DNA from: SIG77 sp045589595
Lineage (GTDB): Bacteria; Verrucomicrobiota; Lentisphaeria; Victivallales; UBA1829
DNA length: 64,000 nucleotides
Direction: 5' to 3'
Assembly: GCA_045589595.1 (NCBI GenBank)
Contig: JAZNPK010000042.1
Coordinates: 29,203-93,202, forward strand
Shown: piece after piece, positions 25,432-33,834 of the stretch
How positions within the stretch are numbered: position 1 is the first letter of the stretch
How the letters are laid out: the number at the start of each line of letters is the position of its first letter
Made by a program: the position numbers and the translations under genes
The notes under the pieces: generated by a model
What the model was told of the DNA's origin: nothing
What the model saw: the letters and a program-made list of their open reading frames with translations, nothing else
Databases searched by the model: none

Positions 25432-26142
25432 ATGAAAAAAGCTGTTCAGGACCTTCTCACGCTGCAGGAAGTCGATATGCGCATCCGCAATCTCAACATC
25501 CGTCTCCAGACGATCCCCGGGGAACGCGCAAAGATCGTTGCGGAGTTTGATACAGTGAGAAAAGCCTATGCCGCCGCTCAGGCTGCAGTGCAGAATGTGG
25601 AGAAACAGATCCGTGCATGTCAACTGGAAAACGCATCGGAACAGGAGAATCTGAAGAACAGCCGCATCCGCTCGGCAACGATAAAAAAGATGGCAGAATT
25701 CGAAGCGATCAACACCCAGATCGCCAACAGCGAAAAACGCATTTCCGAACTGGAGACCCGGGAACTGGAATTGTACGACGAACTGGAAAAAGTCAAGGCT
25801 TCTGAACTCAAAGTCAGCCGTTCTTATAAAGCAACCGGCAGACTTGCCCAGGGGGAGGTCCGGGAACTGGATGCCCTCAAGGAAAAGATCATAGCGGAGA
25901 TCAAAATAAAAATGACAGAATCCGCCGCGCTGGAAAAGAATATTTCCCAATCAACCCTCAGTCAGTACAAGCGGATCCTTTCCTCCGGAAAAGGGGAGCC
26001 AGTCAATGCGATCCGGAACGGAGTCTGCAGCAACTGCAATCTGCGACTGACGCCCCAGACATTGAACGAAGCGACCAAAGGCAACATCCTTGTCTGTGAG
26101 CATTGTTCCTACTTTATCTACGATCCGGACGCAGAACAATAA
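25432..26142 (+). CDS. Coiled-coil protein with C-terminal C4 zinc ribbon (CT398/CdsZ-like)
   Basis: The product has 236 residues. Residues about 5-175 are a long heptad-rich helical hairpin (IANSEKRISELETRELELYDEL). The C-terminus is a zinc ribbon, CSNCNLRLTPQTLNE...ILVCEHC (CxxC...CxxC), followed by the typical ending YFIYDP. This is the C4-type zinc-ribbon family (COG1579), widespread in bacteria. Chlamydial CT398 binds sigma-54 and type III components; the function here is unknown. The start ATG 25432 follows AAGGTGA. A longer reading frame to 25234 overlaps the lptD 5' end and was rejected. Confidence 0.85.
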   Translation: MKKAVQDLLTLQEVDMRIRNLNIRLQTIPGERAKIVAEFDTVRKAYAAAQAAVQNVEKQIRACQLENASEQENLKNSRIRSATIKKMAEFEAINTQIANSEKRISELETRELELYDELEKVKASELKVSRSYKATGRLAQGEVRELDALKEKIIAEIKIKMTESAALEKNISQSTLSQYKRILSSGKGEPVNAIRNGVCSNCNLRLTPQTLNEATKGNILVCEHCSYFIYDPDAEQ

Positions 26143-26145
26143 ACG

Positions 26146-26964
26146 TCATTCAGCCATCATAAACGGTGAGAGATCCGCAGCCGTGATCCCTGCTTCGACG
26201 GCAAAACGGGCAGTTTCCGCCATAAGTTCAAATTGACTTCTGTTGTGGGAATCACTGCCGAAAGTGAATTTGCATCCAGCCGTTTTCGCTGCGGACATGA
26301 TCCGGAGATAAGCGTCTCTGTTTGCCGGATCGGCAATAGCTTTTTTCGCGATGACAGACCCGTTGAGTTCCATTGCAACGTGATTTTCTGCCGCCATCCG
26401 CAGACTTTCGGTCAGCTCATTTTCAGAAATCAGCGCCACCGCATCCGCATAGACCGGCTCAAAAGAATAAGGCCAGAGGGGATGGACCAGAATATCCGCC
26501 AGACCGCTTACGGCAGCCGCTCTGAAAAATGTCATCATGTGTTTTGCCAGTGCAGACGGCGTCTGATCTTCCGGCTGTGCCACAAAACTTTTCATGTGAA
26601 AGTGGTCACTGGCAAGAAGAACAAGATCCATCTGCGCTTTGATCTCCGGCGTGATGCTGAAGATCTCCGGCGTCTGCATATCCGCTTCACAACCGAACAG
26701 AACATTCAGCGGCAGATCGCTCCGTCCGGCAAAACGGGCTTTCTGTTTCAGGATCGGCACACTTGTCTGGGGCGCGTACCACGTTGAACCGGGATGATCG
26801 GGATTATCCCAGATGTGATCCGTAAACGCGATTTTTTGCAGATGTTTTTCATTTGCAAGAAATTCGATCAGTTTTTCCGGCGTCTGCTCCGGGTCGGTGC
26901 AACATTCGGAAAGAGTCGTATGGATATGAAGATCGGCAGTAAAATGCAACATTTTTATTCTCAA
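26146..26964 (-). CDS. PHP-domain phosphoesterase (histidinol-phosphatase-like)
   Basis: The product has 272 residues with the PHP metal-site motifs DLHIHT (near residue 11), FTDHIWDNPDHPG, a Glu in FGCEADM, LASDHFH, HPLWPY and, near the end, FGSDSHNRSQFE. These supply the usual trinuclear metal ligands, so a phosphoester hydrolase is likely. Substrate could be histidinol phosphate or another small phosphoester. It may start 4 codons later at MLHFTADLH. It converges with the zinc-ribbon gene (3 bp between stops). Confidence 0.82.
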   Translation of the reverse strand: MRIKMLHFTADLHIHTTLSECCTDPEQTPEKLIEFLANEKHLQKIAFTDHIWDNPDHPGSTWYAPQTSVPILKQKARFAGRSDLPLNVLFGCEADMQTPEIFSITPEIKAQMDLVLLASDHFHMKSFVAQPEDQTPSALAKHMMTFFRAAAVSGLADILVHPLWPYSFEPVYADAVALISENELTESLRMAAENHVAMELNGSVIAKKAIADPANRDAYLRIMSAAKTAGCKFTFGSDSHNRSQFELMAETARFAVEAGITAADLSPFMMAE

Positions 26965-26987
26965 GAAGTTATGCTTTTTTTGTTATT

Positions 26988-27848
26988 TCAGAACATATCA
27001 TCGGCAACAGCCTGGGTAATATGTACCGGATCGGGATCACCGGTGCGGGGATACACCACATCCGTTTCCCCGAAAAGAATGGCGTAACCCGGCTTGTATC
27101 CCTCGGGGATGCGGAAGATCTTCAGCATATCCGGCAGCAGATCCCGCCACATAAACAGGATCCTTCCGAACCAGCAGGTCCCCAACCCTTTTGAGCGGGC
27201 GAGCAGTTCAAAATAGGACACAGCGATCAGCGGGTCTGCATCGGGGCAGGGGGCATTGGCGGGGACGGACACCATCAGCATGTGGGGAGCGGTACGGAAA
27301 ACGGGATCTTTTCCCGCTTTGTGCTGAAGGTAAATATTTTCAAAACGGGAGCGCTGTTCATCGCTGATCCCGCCGTTTTCAAAGAGATCCCGGACCTGAC
27401 TGTAAATCCTGTTGCGGTAAGCGGACATGACATCGATATCATCGATCACACTGAAGTGCAGCTGGTGAAAATTCACCCCGGTCGGCACATACCGCATGGC
27501 ATCCAGCAGCCAGTTGAGAACAGCACGATCCACATTTTTCTGTTTGTAATCCCGGACGGAACGGCGGGAACGTATCAGGCTCAGGAGAGAATCAGCAGAA
27601 GGCAGATCGGTGTTTGCCGGAAGACAACGGGCGGGATCGATACCATCCACCGAGATGGCGGCGACCGGACAGATCATCAGGCAGTGGCGGCAGTGCATAC
27701 AGCGGTCAGTTCCGCCGTCGGGCGCGACCCGCGGCAGTCCGGTGGCGGGATCGGGTTCGATCGCCCGGTTCTGGCAGTCCGCAGTACATTTTCCGCAGCG
27801 GATACATTTTGCGGGATCGACAGTAAATTGAATGGAGTCTTTGTACAT
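26988..27848 (-). CDS. Ferredoxin-nitroreductase fusion
   Basis: The product has 286 residues. Residues about 5-75 hold two [4Fe-4S] motifs: CIRCGKCTADCQNRA and CMHCRHCLMICPVAA. The rest is a nitroreductase FMN domain with LIRSRRSVRDYK (FMN phosphate-binding RRSxRxY), LLDAMRYVPTGVNFHQLHF, YFELLARSKGLGTCWFGR and PGYAILFGE. Such fusions are common in anaerobes and pass electrons from the clusters to FMN; substrate is unknown. Start ATG 27848 was chosen because GGAAAG sits 9 nt upstream; the ATG three codons earlier has no room for it. Confidence 0.87.
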   Translation of the reverse strand: MYKDSIQFTVDPAKCIRCGKCTADCQNRAIEPDPATGLPRVAPDGGTDRCMHCRHCLMICPVAAISVDGIDPARCLPANTDLPSADSLLSLIRSRRSVRDYKQKNVDRAVLNWLLDAMRYVPTGVNFHQLHFSVIDDIDVMSAYRNRIYSQVRDLFENGGISDEQRSRFENIYLQHKAGKDPVFRTAPHMLMVSVPANAPCPDADPLIAVSYFELLARSKGLGTCWFGRILFMWRDLLPDMLKIFRIPEGYKPGYAILFGETDVVYPRTGDPDPVHITQAVADDMF

Positions 27849-27996
27849 GATGATCATCTTTCCGGTTGTGTCGGTTGTTTTTGTTCTTCTGCATAAAAAT
27901 AATATGATAATGACAAAAAAGCAAGCAGGGCAGTTGAAAAAAACATAAATGAGAATTATATTCCACGGTAAACATTTTACATTGAGGAGAAATCTG

Positions 27997-29040
27997 TTGA
28001 AACCATCTGCAAAAAATATATTGAAGACAGCGGGGAAGATCACGGGGCTGTGTCTGCTTTTTTTGGGGTATCTGATCTGGGCGGCATGGTGTTTCGGTGC
28101 GATCTGTTACGCGCCTCTTCCGGGCGTGATCCGTTATGTCTGCGCCGGTGTCCTGGTGATCCTGATCCTTTCCGCACCGTTGATGCGACCCCGGTTGTAT
28201 TTTACTGCCGGAGCGTGTCTTGTGATGCTCGTCATTTCCGGATTGTGGTGTCTGATCCTGCCATCCAACGACAGAAGCTGGGCGCCCGAATCCGCCCGTC
28301 TGCCGGAGATCCGGTGGCACGAAGACGGAAAAAGTTTTACAGTCAGAAACATCCGGGATTTCCGTTACCGCACCACGCGCGATTTTGATGTTGCGTACCT
28401 TGACAGGACATACTCGCTGGACGATATGACCGGATTGGAATATGCGGTCGTTTACTGGGAACAACTGCTGGATGATGAAGTGGCACACTCCATGCTCTCC
28501 TTCCGGTTCCGCAACGGGGAAAGTCTTGTGTTCTCCTGCGAAGCGCGGCGTCCGATCGACGGTCAGTACGGCGCCATTCAGGACCTTTACAAACAGTCCG
28601 GACTGATTTATATCATCGGAACGGAGCGTGACCTTTTCGGTGTTCGGACCAATTACCGTGAGCCGCGCGAACAGGTTTATCTTTACGCCACCAATGCCAC
28701 CGGAGAACAGCGTACAGCCATCTTCCGTGATCTTGCGAAGCGCGTCAATGCACTGCATACAGAGCCGCAGTTTTACAACACGCTCACATCCAACTGCATC
28801 ACATCTCTGATCCCCAGTATCCGGGCGGGTGTTGATATCCCTCTGTTCCGTCCGGCTTATGTACTGAGCGGTTTTTCCGATCATCTCGCGTACAAACTCG
28901 GTTTTCTCACATTGCGGTACGACGAAGAAACTTTTGAAGAACTGCGCAAACGGTCATGTGTCAATCCACGGGTTGCTGATTGGAACGGAGACCCGGATTC
29001 TTATTCAAGTCTGATCAGAAAGGATAACATCAGCAAATGA
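27997..29040 (+). CDS. DUF4105 (Lnb N-terminal-like) membrane-anchored protein
   Basis: The product has about 347 residues. An N-terminal hydrophobic region of two to three helices (about 10-80: GLCLLFLGYLIWAAWCFGA) is followed by a periplasmic DUF4105 domain: HSMLSFRFRNGESLVFSCEARR, LFGVRTNYREPREQVYLYATN, FYNTLTSNCITSLIP with a conserved Cys, and LSGFSDHLAYKLGFL. DUF4105 may be a papain-like cysteine hydrolase; substrate is unknown. The probable start is TTG at 27997, 7 nt after GGAG; an in-frame ATG at 27949 lacks a good ribosome-binding site. It overlaps the next gene by 4 bp. Confidence 0.75.
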   Translation: MKPSAKNILKTAGKITGLCLLFLGYLIWAAWCFGAICYAPLPGVIRYVCAGVLVILILSAPLMRPRLYFTAGACLVMLVISGLWCLILPSNDRSWAPESARLPEIRWHEDGKSFTVRNIRDFRYRTTRDFDVAYLDRTYSLDDMTGLEYAVVYWEQLLDDEVAHSMLSFRFRNGESLVFSCEARRPIDGQYGAIQDLYKQSGLIYIIGTERDLFGVRTNYREPREQVYLYATNATGEQRTAIFRDLAKRVNALHTEPQFYNTLTSNCITSLIPSIRAGVDIPLFRPAYVLSGFSDHLAYKLGFLTLRYDEETFEELRKRSCVNPRVADWNGDPDSYSSLIRKDNISK

Positions 29041-29381
29041 TTTTTCAAGGTCTGTTGATCTGTGTGGCGTTCCTGACGCTCTTCGGACTGGTCCTGTGGC
29101 CGGTCCTTTTCAAAAATTCAAAACACTGGAAGCTGATCTATATCGGCACGAACATCACTTTTATCGTGATGCTCATCGCCTTCGGCAGCAATGTGGGGCA
29201 GAACCGGAGCCGACTGGATGCACGCCGCACGCAGATGCAGGACGCGTTGGTGCTGGCGGCTGATGCCCTTGATCAGGGCAGGGTGGTGACCGTTCCCGCC
29301 GGAGAAAAAACGGAAGATGAACTTGCCGTTGTCAGCCGGCTGATTGACAGTCTCAAGGCATCGACGGGAGGTGCTGAATGA
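29037..29381 (+). CDS. Small membrane protein of unknown function (DUF4105 operon, gene 2)
   Basis: The product has 114 residues. Two predicted transmembrane helices (LLICVAFLTLFGLVLWPVLF and LIYIGTNITFIVMLIAFGSN) are followed by an amphipathic cytoplasmic or periplasmic tail with DALVLAADALDQGRV. The family was not recognised. ATGA overlaps join it to the gene before and the gene after, so the three are translationally coupled and probably act together, perhaps as a small membrane complex. This is inference from layout only. Confidence 0.6.
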   Translation: MIFQGLLICVAFLTLFGLVLWPVLFKNSKHWKLIYIGTNITFIVMLIAFGSNVGQNRSRLDARRTQMQDALVLAADALDQGRVVTVPAGEKTEDELAVVSRLIDSLKASTGGAE

Positions 29382-29749
29382 ATCCGCTGATGCTGTTCCT
29401 GTTTTCTTTTCTGGCGATCTGCTTTGCATTGGTCCTGATCCAGCGGGATCTGACACGGTGGCAGAAATTTTCACTGATCATCAATCCGGCATTGATGTCC
29501 CTGATCATTCTGCTGCTGATTGCAAAAATGAATGATGATGTGCAATGTACGGAAGAACTGGTCCCCGTGGCAAAAGCAACATCCGCGCTGTTGGCACTTC
29601 CTGCGGAACAATACGGTGCGGAACGGAAAGCGGCGGCGGCGCGGATCCGGCAGTTTACCACCGATGAAAATATGCAAAAATGGCTGATTTTGGCTGTTGA
29701 TTTGGAAAAAATCACTGAAAAAGTCCAAAAAATCGAAAAAAAGCCGTAA
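29378..29749 (+). CDS. Small membrane protein of unknown function (DUF4105 operon, gene 3)
   Basis: The product has 123 residues with two predicted transmembrane helices (MLFLFSFLAICFALVLIQ and FSLIINPALMSLIILLLIA) and a soluble tail rich in Ala, Glu and Lys. It resembles its 114-residue neighbour in size and layout but no clear sequence similarity is visible. The family was not recognised. It overlaps the previous stop by 4 bp. No hairpin terminator is obvious after it. Confidence 0.6.
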   Translation: MNPLMLFLFSFLAICFALVLIQRDLTRWQKFSLIINPALMSLIILLLIAKMNDDVQCTEELVPVAKATSALLALPAEQYGAERKAAAARIRQFTTDENMQKWLILAVDLEKITEKVQKIEKKP

Positions 29750-29767
29750 AAAACACAGAAAAAAAAC

Positions 29768-29795
29768 TTGATTATTCACGCCGGAGTATTATTGT
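29768..29795 (+). promoter_or_regulatory. Candidate promoter of the LamG/GH123-like gene
   Basis: TTGATT (29768-29773) and TATTGT (29790-29795) with 16-bp spacing, about 110 bp before the ATG at 29904, leave a roughly 100-nt AT-rich leader in which no structure stands out. Confidence 0.45.
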
Positions 29796-29903
29796 ACTCA
29801 AAGATGTATATCTGTATTTTTCAGATTATATATCAACAGAATAAGATTGAGATGAACAGAACAACAACATAAAATATCACTCACGAGAGGAGATCGTCAG
29901 AAC

Positions 29904-32417
29904 ATGAAACGCTGTCTGCGAAATACGGTTGCAGCCGTTCTGTTGTTTGCGGGAGGAGTTTTTTCCGCATCTGCACAGACGGATGTTGACCCCATTATCA
30001 ACTTCGGTATTGCAGAACCGGAAGGCGGGATCATTAAAAGCTGGACACCCGGCGTATCCATCAAACCGGGCAGTTCCACTGTAGTCCAGAACGGCCCCTT
30101 CGGCGCAAAAGCATTGAAATTTGATGGTTCTGCCGCAGCCGTCAGTTCTTTCGATCTGGGACCGAAAGGCGATGCTCTGCGCAAAGCCAGAGATATTTCC
30201 ATCAGCTTTGCCATCCGCCTGGATGATCTGGACGCAGTTTGCGATACCGGTCTCGGGCTGAAACTGAATAAAGGTAAGATCGCGTTCGGCAATGACAGCT
30301 ACTCTCTGTCTGCCTCTGTGACTCTGGAAAAGGATAAGTGGTATCAGATCGCTTACACGCATTCTCTCGACCGCCGCGAAGCAAAATTGTATGTGAACGG
30401 CATCCTTGACCGGTCGCTTTTCAATGCAGATCTGAAACCGCTGAATCTTCAGTTCAATCAGTTCGGCGCCTTCAATGGTGCGCTGGCATCCATGCAGGTC
30501 TGGAACCGTGCATTGTCCGATAAAGAGATCCTCCGCGTGGAAAACGACGGCAGCGGTCTCGCAGCACTCCGCACCCGTCTGGAAGAAGCGGAAAAACATG
30601 TGCGTCAGGAACCGCTGAAAGAATTTCTTGCCGAAGTCCGCAAACAGATCGGGCAGGCGCGGAATCAGCAGCGTATCCAAATCACGGAACAGGAACGTGT
30701 GACCCGCCTCGGCTTTACGGCGTGGGAACTGGCAAAAAATGAACAGTTCATCCGTGATACCACCATCGGCAAAGCACCTTTTGCCCTGATGCAGGTCCAG
30801 GCGACTTCCAAACACAAACGCAGACCGGATGTATTCCCCGAAGATGCTGTCTTCACCGCAAATCTCTGCGTGGCGGCGGCGAAGGGCGAATATGAATCCT
30901 TCTCCTTCATCATTCATCCGTACAAACCGGTGAAAGATTTCACGGTCACTGTCTCCGACTTCAAGAGCAGCAAGGGCGACACTCTTCCGGCATCCATTCT
31001 GGACCGTAAGATCGTGAAGAACTGGTATCAGGCTGACTGGAACTCCCAGCACAACAGTGCCAATCAGGTGCTTGTGCCGGACCTTCTGGTGAACGATGAC
31101 AAACTGATCAAAGTGGATGAGATCAACGGCAAAAACTATCTGCGCGTCGGCGATAAATATATTGATGTCAACACATCCGCCGCGAGCGAAGCGTTCAACT
31201 ATTGCAAAGAAGATGTCCGCGACGCAGCCACGCTGCAGAATGTGGATCTCACCCCCGGACGCGGCACCCAGTTCTGGTTCACTGTCGCGATCCCGAAAGA
31301 TGCCAAACCCGGTCTTTACACTGCGAAAGCAACTGCCACCGGAAACGGAACCGAACTCGGCACATTCCGTGTGACGCTCCGCGTTTATCCCTTCGAGCTG
31401 CCGGATCCGAAAGTCAATTATGACCGCAGCAAGGATTTCATTGTTGTTCTTTCCGGCGGTGCAGACCTCAGCCGTTATGCTGCGCTTGCAGATGCGGCAA
31501 CTGCCGAAAAATTCTTCCGTGCTGAACTGGAAAACCAGAAAAAGCACAACATTCTCCATCCGGCACTCCCGTACATGAAAGATGCCGCCCTGTTTGAAAA
31601 AGATCTCAAGATCCGTAAAGAACTGGGCTTCAGCTTGAAATATGCAGTCGTTGCCGGTGTGCCTGATGACGGCACCCTGATGAACTTCCTGCCCGTCCCC
31701 GGTGCAAAGCCCTCCATTGATCTTGCAACATTCAAGAGCAAGGCGGATCAGGTGACTGATCTGATGAACAAAGCCGGAGCAAAAGATTTCTTCTTCTACG
31801 GCGTGTACGATCCGGAATTCAGAAAATATGTCTTCTCCAAACAGGGCAGAGTTATGACCTACGGTTCCGGAGATGAACATTTCTTCCTGCCCAGTGTGGA
31901 GATCCTCCACGCTCAGCCCTACGCGCTGGACGACTATCTGGCAGAAAAAGTCCATGCCATGAACGCAAAGCTGATCTCCTGCGGTTATCTCTTTGCGGGA
32001 CCGGACAATCCGGACCTCATGCGCCGCACCTTCGGTGTCGATCTCTACAGGAAAAACTATGACGGTTTCTTCATGCCTGCTTATCCCGCAGCGGCGAACT
32101 GCTGGGACGAACGGCGTCAGACCGGACTTTACCGGAATCAGACACTGTGCTATCCCACCCAGACCGGTCCGATCAACACACTGGCTTACGCCGGTGTGCG
32201 TGAAGCGATCGACGATGTCCGCTACATTACCCTGGTGCGTATGCTCCTTGATGAAGCGTACAATATCAAGAACTGGGACGCGATCTATGCCGGCAAGAAA
32301 GCCGTCAGTGTATTTGAACTTTTTGATACGACATCAATGGATCTTGACCTGATGCGCATGGAACTTGCGGACCACATCGTCACGATTATGAAACGACTCG
32401 GAAAGGATATTGACTGA
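29904..32417 (+). CDS. Secreted LamG-domain protein with DUF4091/GH123-like C-terminal region
   Basis: The product has 837 residues. A signal peptide (about 1-25, cleaved after FSASAQ) is followed by a LamG/concanavalin-like domain (about 40-210: KWYQIAYTHSLDRREAKLYV, NGALASMQVWNRALSDKE). After a helical linker comes a beta-rich domain (about 290-500) and then a barrel-like region. The C-terminus resembles DUF4091/GH123: KLISCGYLFAGPDNPDLMRR, NYDGFFMPAYP, YAGVREAIDDVRYITLV. GH123 enzymes are beta-N-acetylgalactosaminidases, but the catalytic pair is not clear here, so activity is not claimed. A partner secreted gene follows 1 bp after its stop. Confidence 0.72.
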   Translation: MKRCLRNTVAAVLLFAGGVFSASAQTDVDPIINFGIAEPEGGIIKSWTPGVSIKPGSSTVVQNGPFGAKALKFDGSAAAVSSFDLGPKGDALRKARDISISFAIRLDDLDAVCDTGLGLKLNKGKIAFGNDSYSLSASVTLEKDKWYQIAYTHSLDRREAKLYVNGILDRSLFNADLKPLNLQFNQFGAFNGALASMQVWNRALSDKEILRVENDGSGLAALRTRLEEAEKHVRQEPLKEFLAEVRKQIGQARNQQRIQITEQERVTRLGFTAWELAKNEQFIRDTTIGKAPFALMQVQATSKHKRRPDVFPEDAVFTANLCVAAAKGEYESFSFIIHPYKPVKDFTVTVSDFKSSKGDTLPASILDRKIVKNWYQADWNSQHNSANQVLVPDLLVNDDKLIKVDEINGKNYLRVGDKYIDVNTSAASEAFNYCKEDVRDAATLQNVDLTPGRGTQFWFTVAIPKDAKPGLYTAKATATGNGTELGTFRVTLRVYPFELPDPKVNYDRSKDFIVVLSGGADLSRYAALADAATAEKFFRAELENQKKHNILHPALPYMKDAALFEKDLKIRKELGFSLKYAVVAGVPDDGTLMNFLPVPGAKPSIDLATFKSKADQVTDLMNKAGAKDFFFYGVYDPEFRKYVFSKQGRVMTYGSGDEHFFLPSVEILHAQPYALDDYLAEKVHAMNAKLISCGYLFAGPDNPDLMRRTFGVDLYRKNYDGFFMPAYPAAANCWDERRQTGLYRNQTLCYPTQTGPINTLAYAGVREAIDDVRYITLVRMLLDEAYNIKNWDAIYAGKKAVSVFELFDTTSMDLDLMRMELADHIVTIMKRLGKDID

Positions 32418-32418
32418 T

Positions 32419-33753
32419 ATGAAATACACAATCAAAACCATACTTGCCGCCGGTGTCGCTGCATTGGCACTTCTCCCTGCCGTGCAGGCGGAAGAATCTG
32501 CCGGTGCGATCATTGTCAAAACAGCTCCGGAAAATGCCATCGGATTCGACGGTGCGGAAAAACTGTTTGCGGCGAAAACACCTGATGTAGTGTTTCAGCT
32601 GCAGCATCTGACGCCGGAACAGCTTACGCGTGTTGCCCAGCTGCCGGATACGGACCGTCTCTCCACGTTTTCTGAAAAGAAACAGAAAGAAGAATACCAT
32701 TATACATTGGATTCTGCCGCGGATCAGGCTCTGAAAGAAGAGGAAGATGCCGGTAAGGAAGATACCGGTGACGCATCAGCAGCAGCTGCTGCTGATACGA
32801 AAGATCAGCCGGGCACGACATCCTTCTTCACAGCTGTGACCCGCAAAGGTATCACCTTCGCCTTTTGCAGCACAACGCTGCAGCCTGCCCGTTATGAAGT
32901 GATCCTGTCGCCGATCGAAGAAGGTCGTTTCGGCGGTGCCGGACTTCATTTCTGGATGGATCAGAACGCTGTCAGCGCGAAACTGACCGGCTGGCGCTGT
33001 ATCAAACCGCTCCGCTATACATTGAGTACCGAAGGCAACCCGATCCAGCCCCGGATAACTTTCAGACCTGAAACCGCCCGTACCGGTGAAGGTTATATTA
33101 TGACGAAATGCACCATTCCCTGGAGTGACATATATCAGGTCCTGGGCGAAGTGCCGTTGAAAGCCGGTCGTTCTGTTCAGTGGAAACTTTCTGTGTTCCG
33201 CTGGGCAAAAACGGGTTCCGCCACACTCCGCGGTATTCCCCATGAAGGGGCGGATACCTACATGATGTTCCCGGTCTTCACACCGAAGGTCGCTGCGGAC
33301 ATCAAAGGTTCTGTTACCGGCGAAGCTGTTTCCTATTTCTACTACATCGACCGCAAACACGGCAACCTGACCAGAACTTATTTTGATTACATGATGAACC
33401 AGACAAAATCTCTTCCGTTCTGGAAAGAACGCTTCAAAGTGATCTACCGTCTGGGGTTCCCCCTGTCTTTCAGCGAGTTCTATCTCTCCAAGTTCCCCCG
33501 GAAAGTTCCCAAAGAAATCATTGGCGACAGCGAAAAGACTGCCGATCAGAACTTCCGACTGATGGAATGGGAAGAAGAAATGCAGCTCCGCGGCAATGTG
33601 TTGCGTACCTACGGCAGCAGCCCCGCGCTGGCAGATGAACTGCTCCGTCTTGAAACGGAACGCTTCGGTTTCCCGCTTCTCGGATACGAAGAACTGCAGA
33701 TGGAAGCGATGAAGGACCGTGTCTTTACGGAAAAATTCCTTCAGGAAGAATGA
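32419..33753 (+). CDS. Secreted protein with possible CBM9-like sugar-binding region, function unknown
   Basis: The product has 444 residues with a signal peptide (MKYTIKTILAAGVAALALLPAVQA removed after about residue 24). A low-complexity acidic/alanine linker lies at about 95-130. The following 150 residues have the alternating strands of a CBM9-like fold (FRPETARTGEGYIMTKCTIPW, VQWKLSVFRW). The C-terminus is helical with LPFWKERFKVIYRLG. The family was not recognised with certainty. The ATG has AAGGAT upstream and begins immediately after the LamG/GH123-like gene, so both proteins are probably exported together. Confidence 0.6.
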   Translation: MKYTIKTILAAGVAALALLPAVQAEESAGAIIVKTAPENAIGFDGAEKLFAAKTPDVVFQLQHLTPEQLTRVAQLPDTDRLSTFSEKKQKEEYHYTLDSAADQALKEEEDAGKEDTGDASAAAAADTKDQPGTTSFFTAVTRKGITFAFCSTTLQPARYEVILSPIEEGRFGGAGLHFWMDQNAVSAKLTGWRCIKPLRYTLSTEGNPIQPRITFRPETARTGEGYIMTKCTIPWSDIYQVLGEVPLKAGRSVQWKLSVFRWAKTGSATLRGIPHEGADTYMMFPVFTPKVAADIKGSVTGEAVSYFYYIDRKHGNLTRTYFDYMMNQTKSLPFWKERFKVIYRLGFPLSFSEFYLSKFPRKVPKEIIGDSEKTADQNFRLMEWEEEMQLRGNVLRTYGSSPALADELLRLETERFGFPLLGYEELQMEAMKDRVFTEKFLQEE

Positions 33754-33779
33754 TCCGATCCATTCTCTGGAAAACGGGA

Positions 33780-33811
33780 AAGCCGTCACAGGAAACTGCG
33801 GCGGCTTTTTT
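33780..33811 (+). terminator. Terminator after the secreted-protein pair
   Basis: AGCCGTC (33781-33787) pairs with GGCGGCT (33800-33806, one G-U), loop of 12 nt, followed by TTTTT. It separates the plus-strand pair from the converging regulator gene. Confidence 0.7.
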
Positions 33812-33834
33812 ATGTTTGGGAATTTCTGACCGGA

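Noticed and set aside
27849..28043. A 65-residue N-terminal extension of the ferredoxin-nitroreductase.
   Set aside because: The extension is hydrophobic, has no family match and overlaps the upstream region of the divergent DUF4105 gene; GGAAAG is correctly spaced only for ATG 27848.
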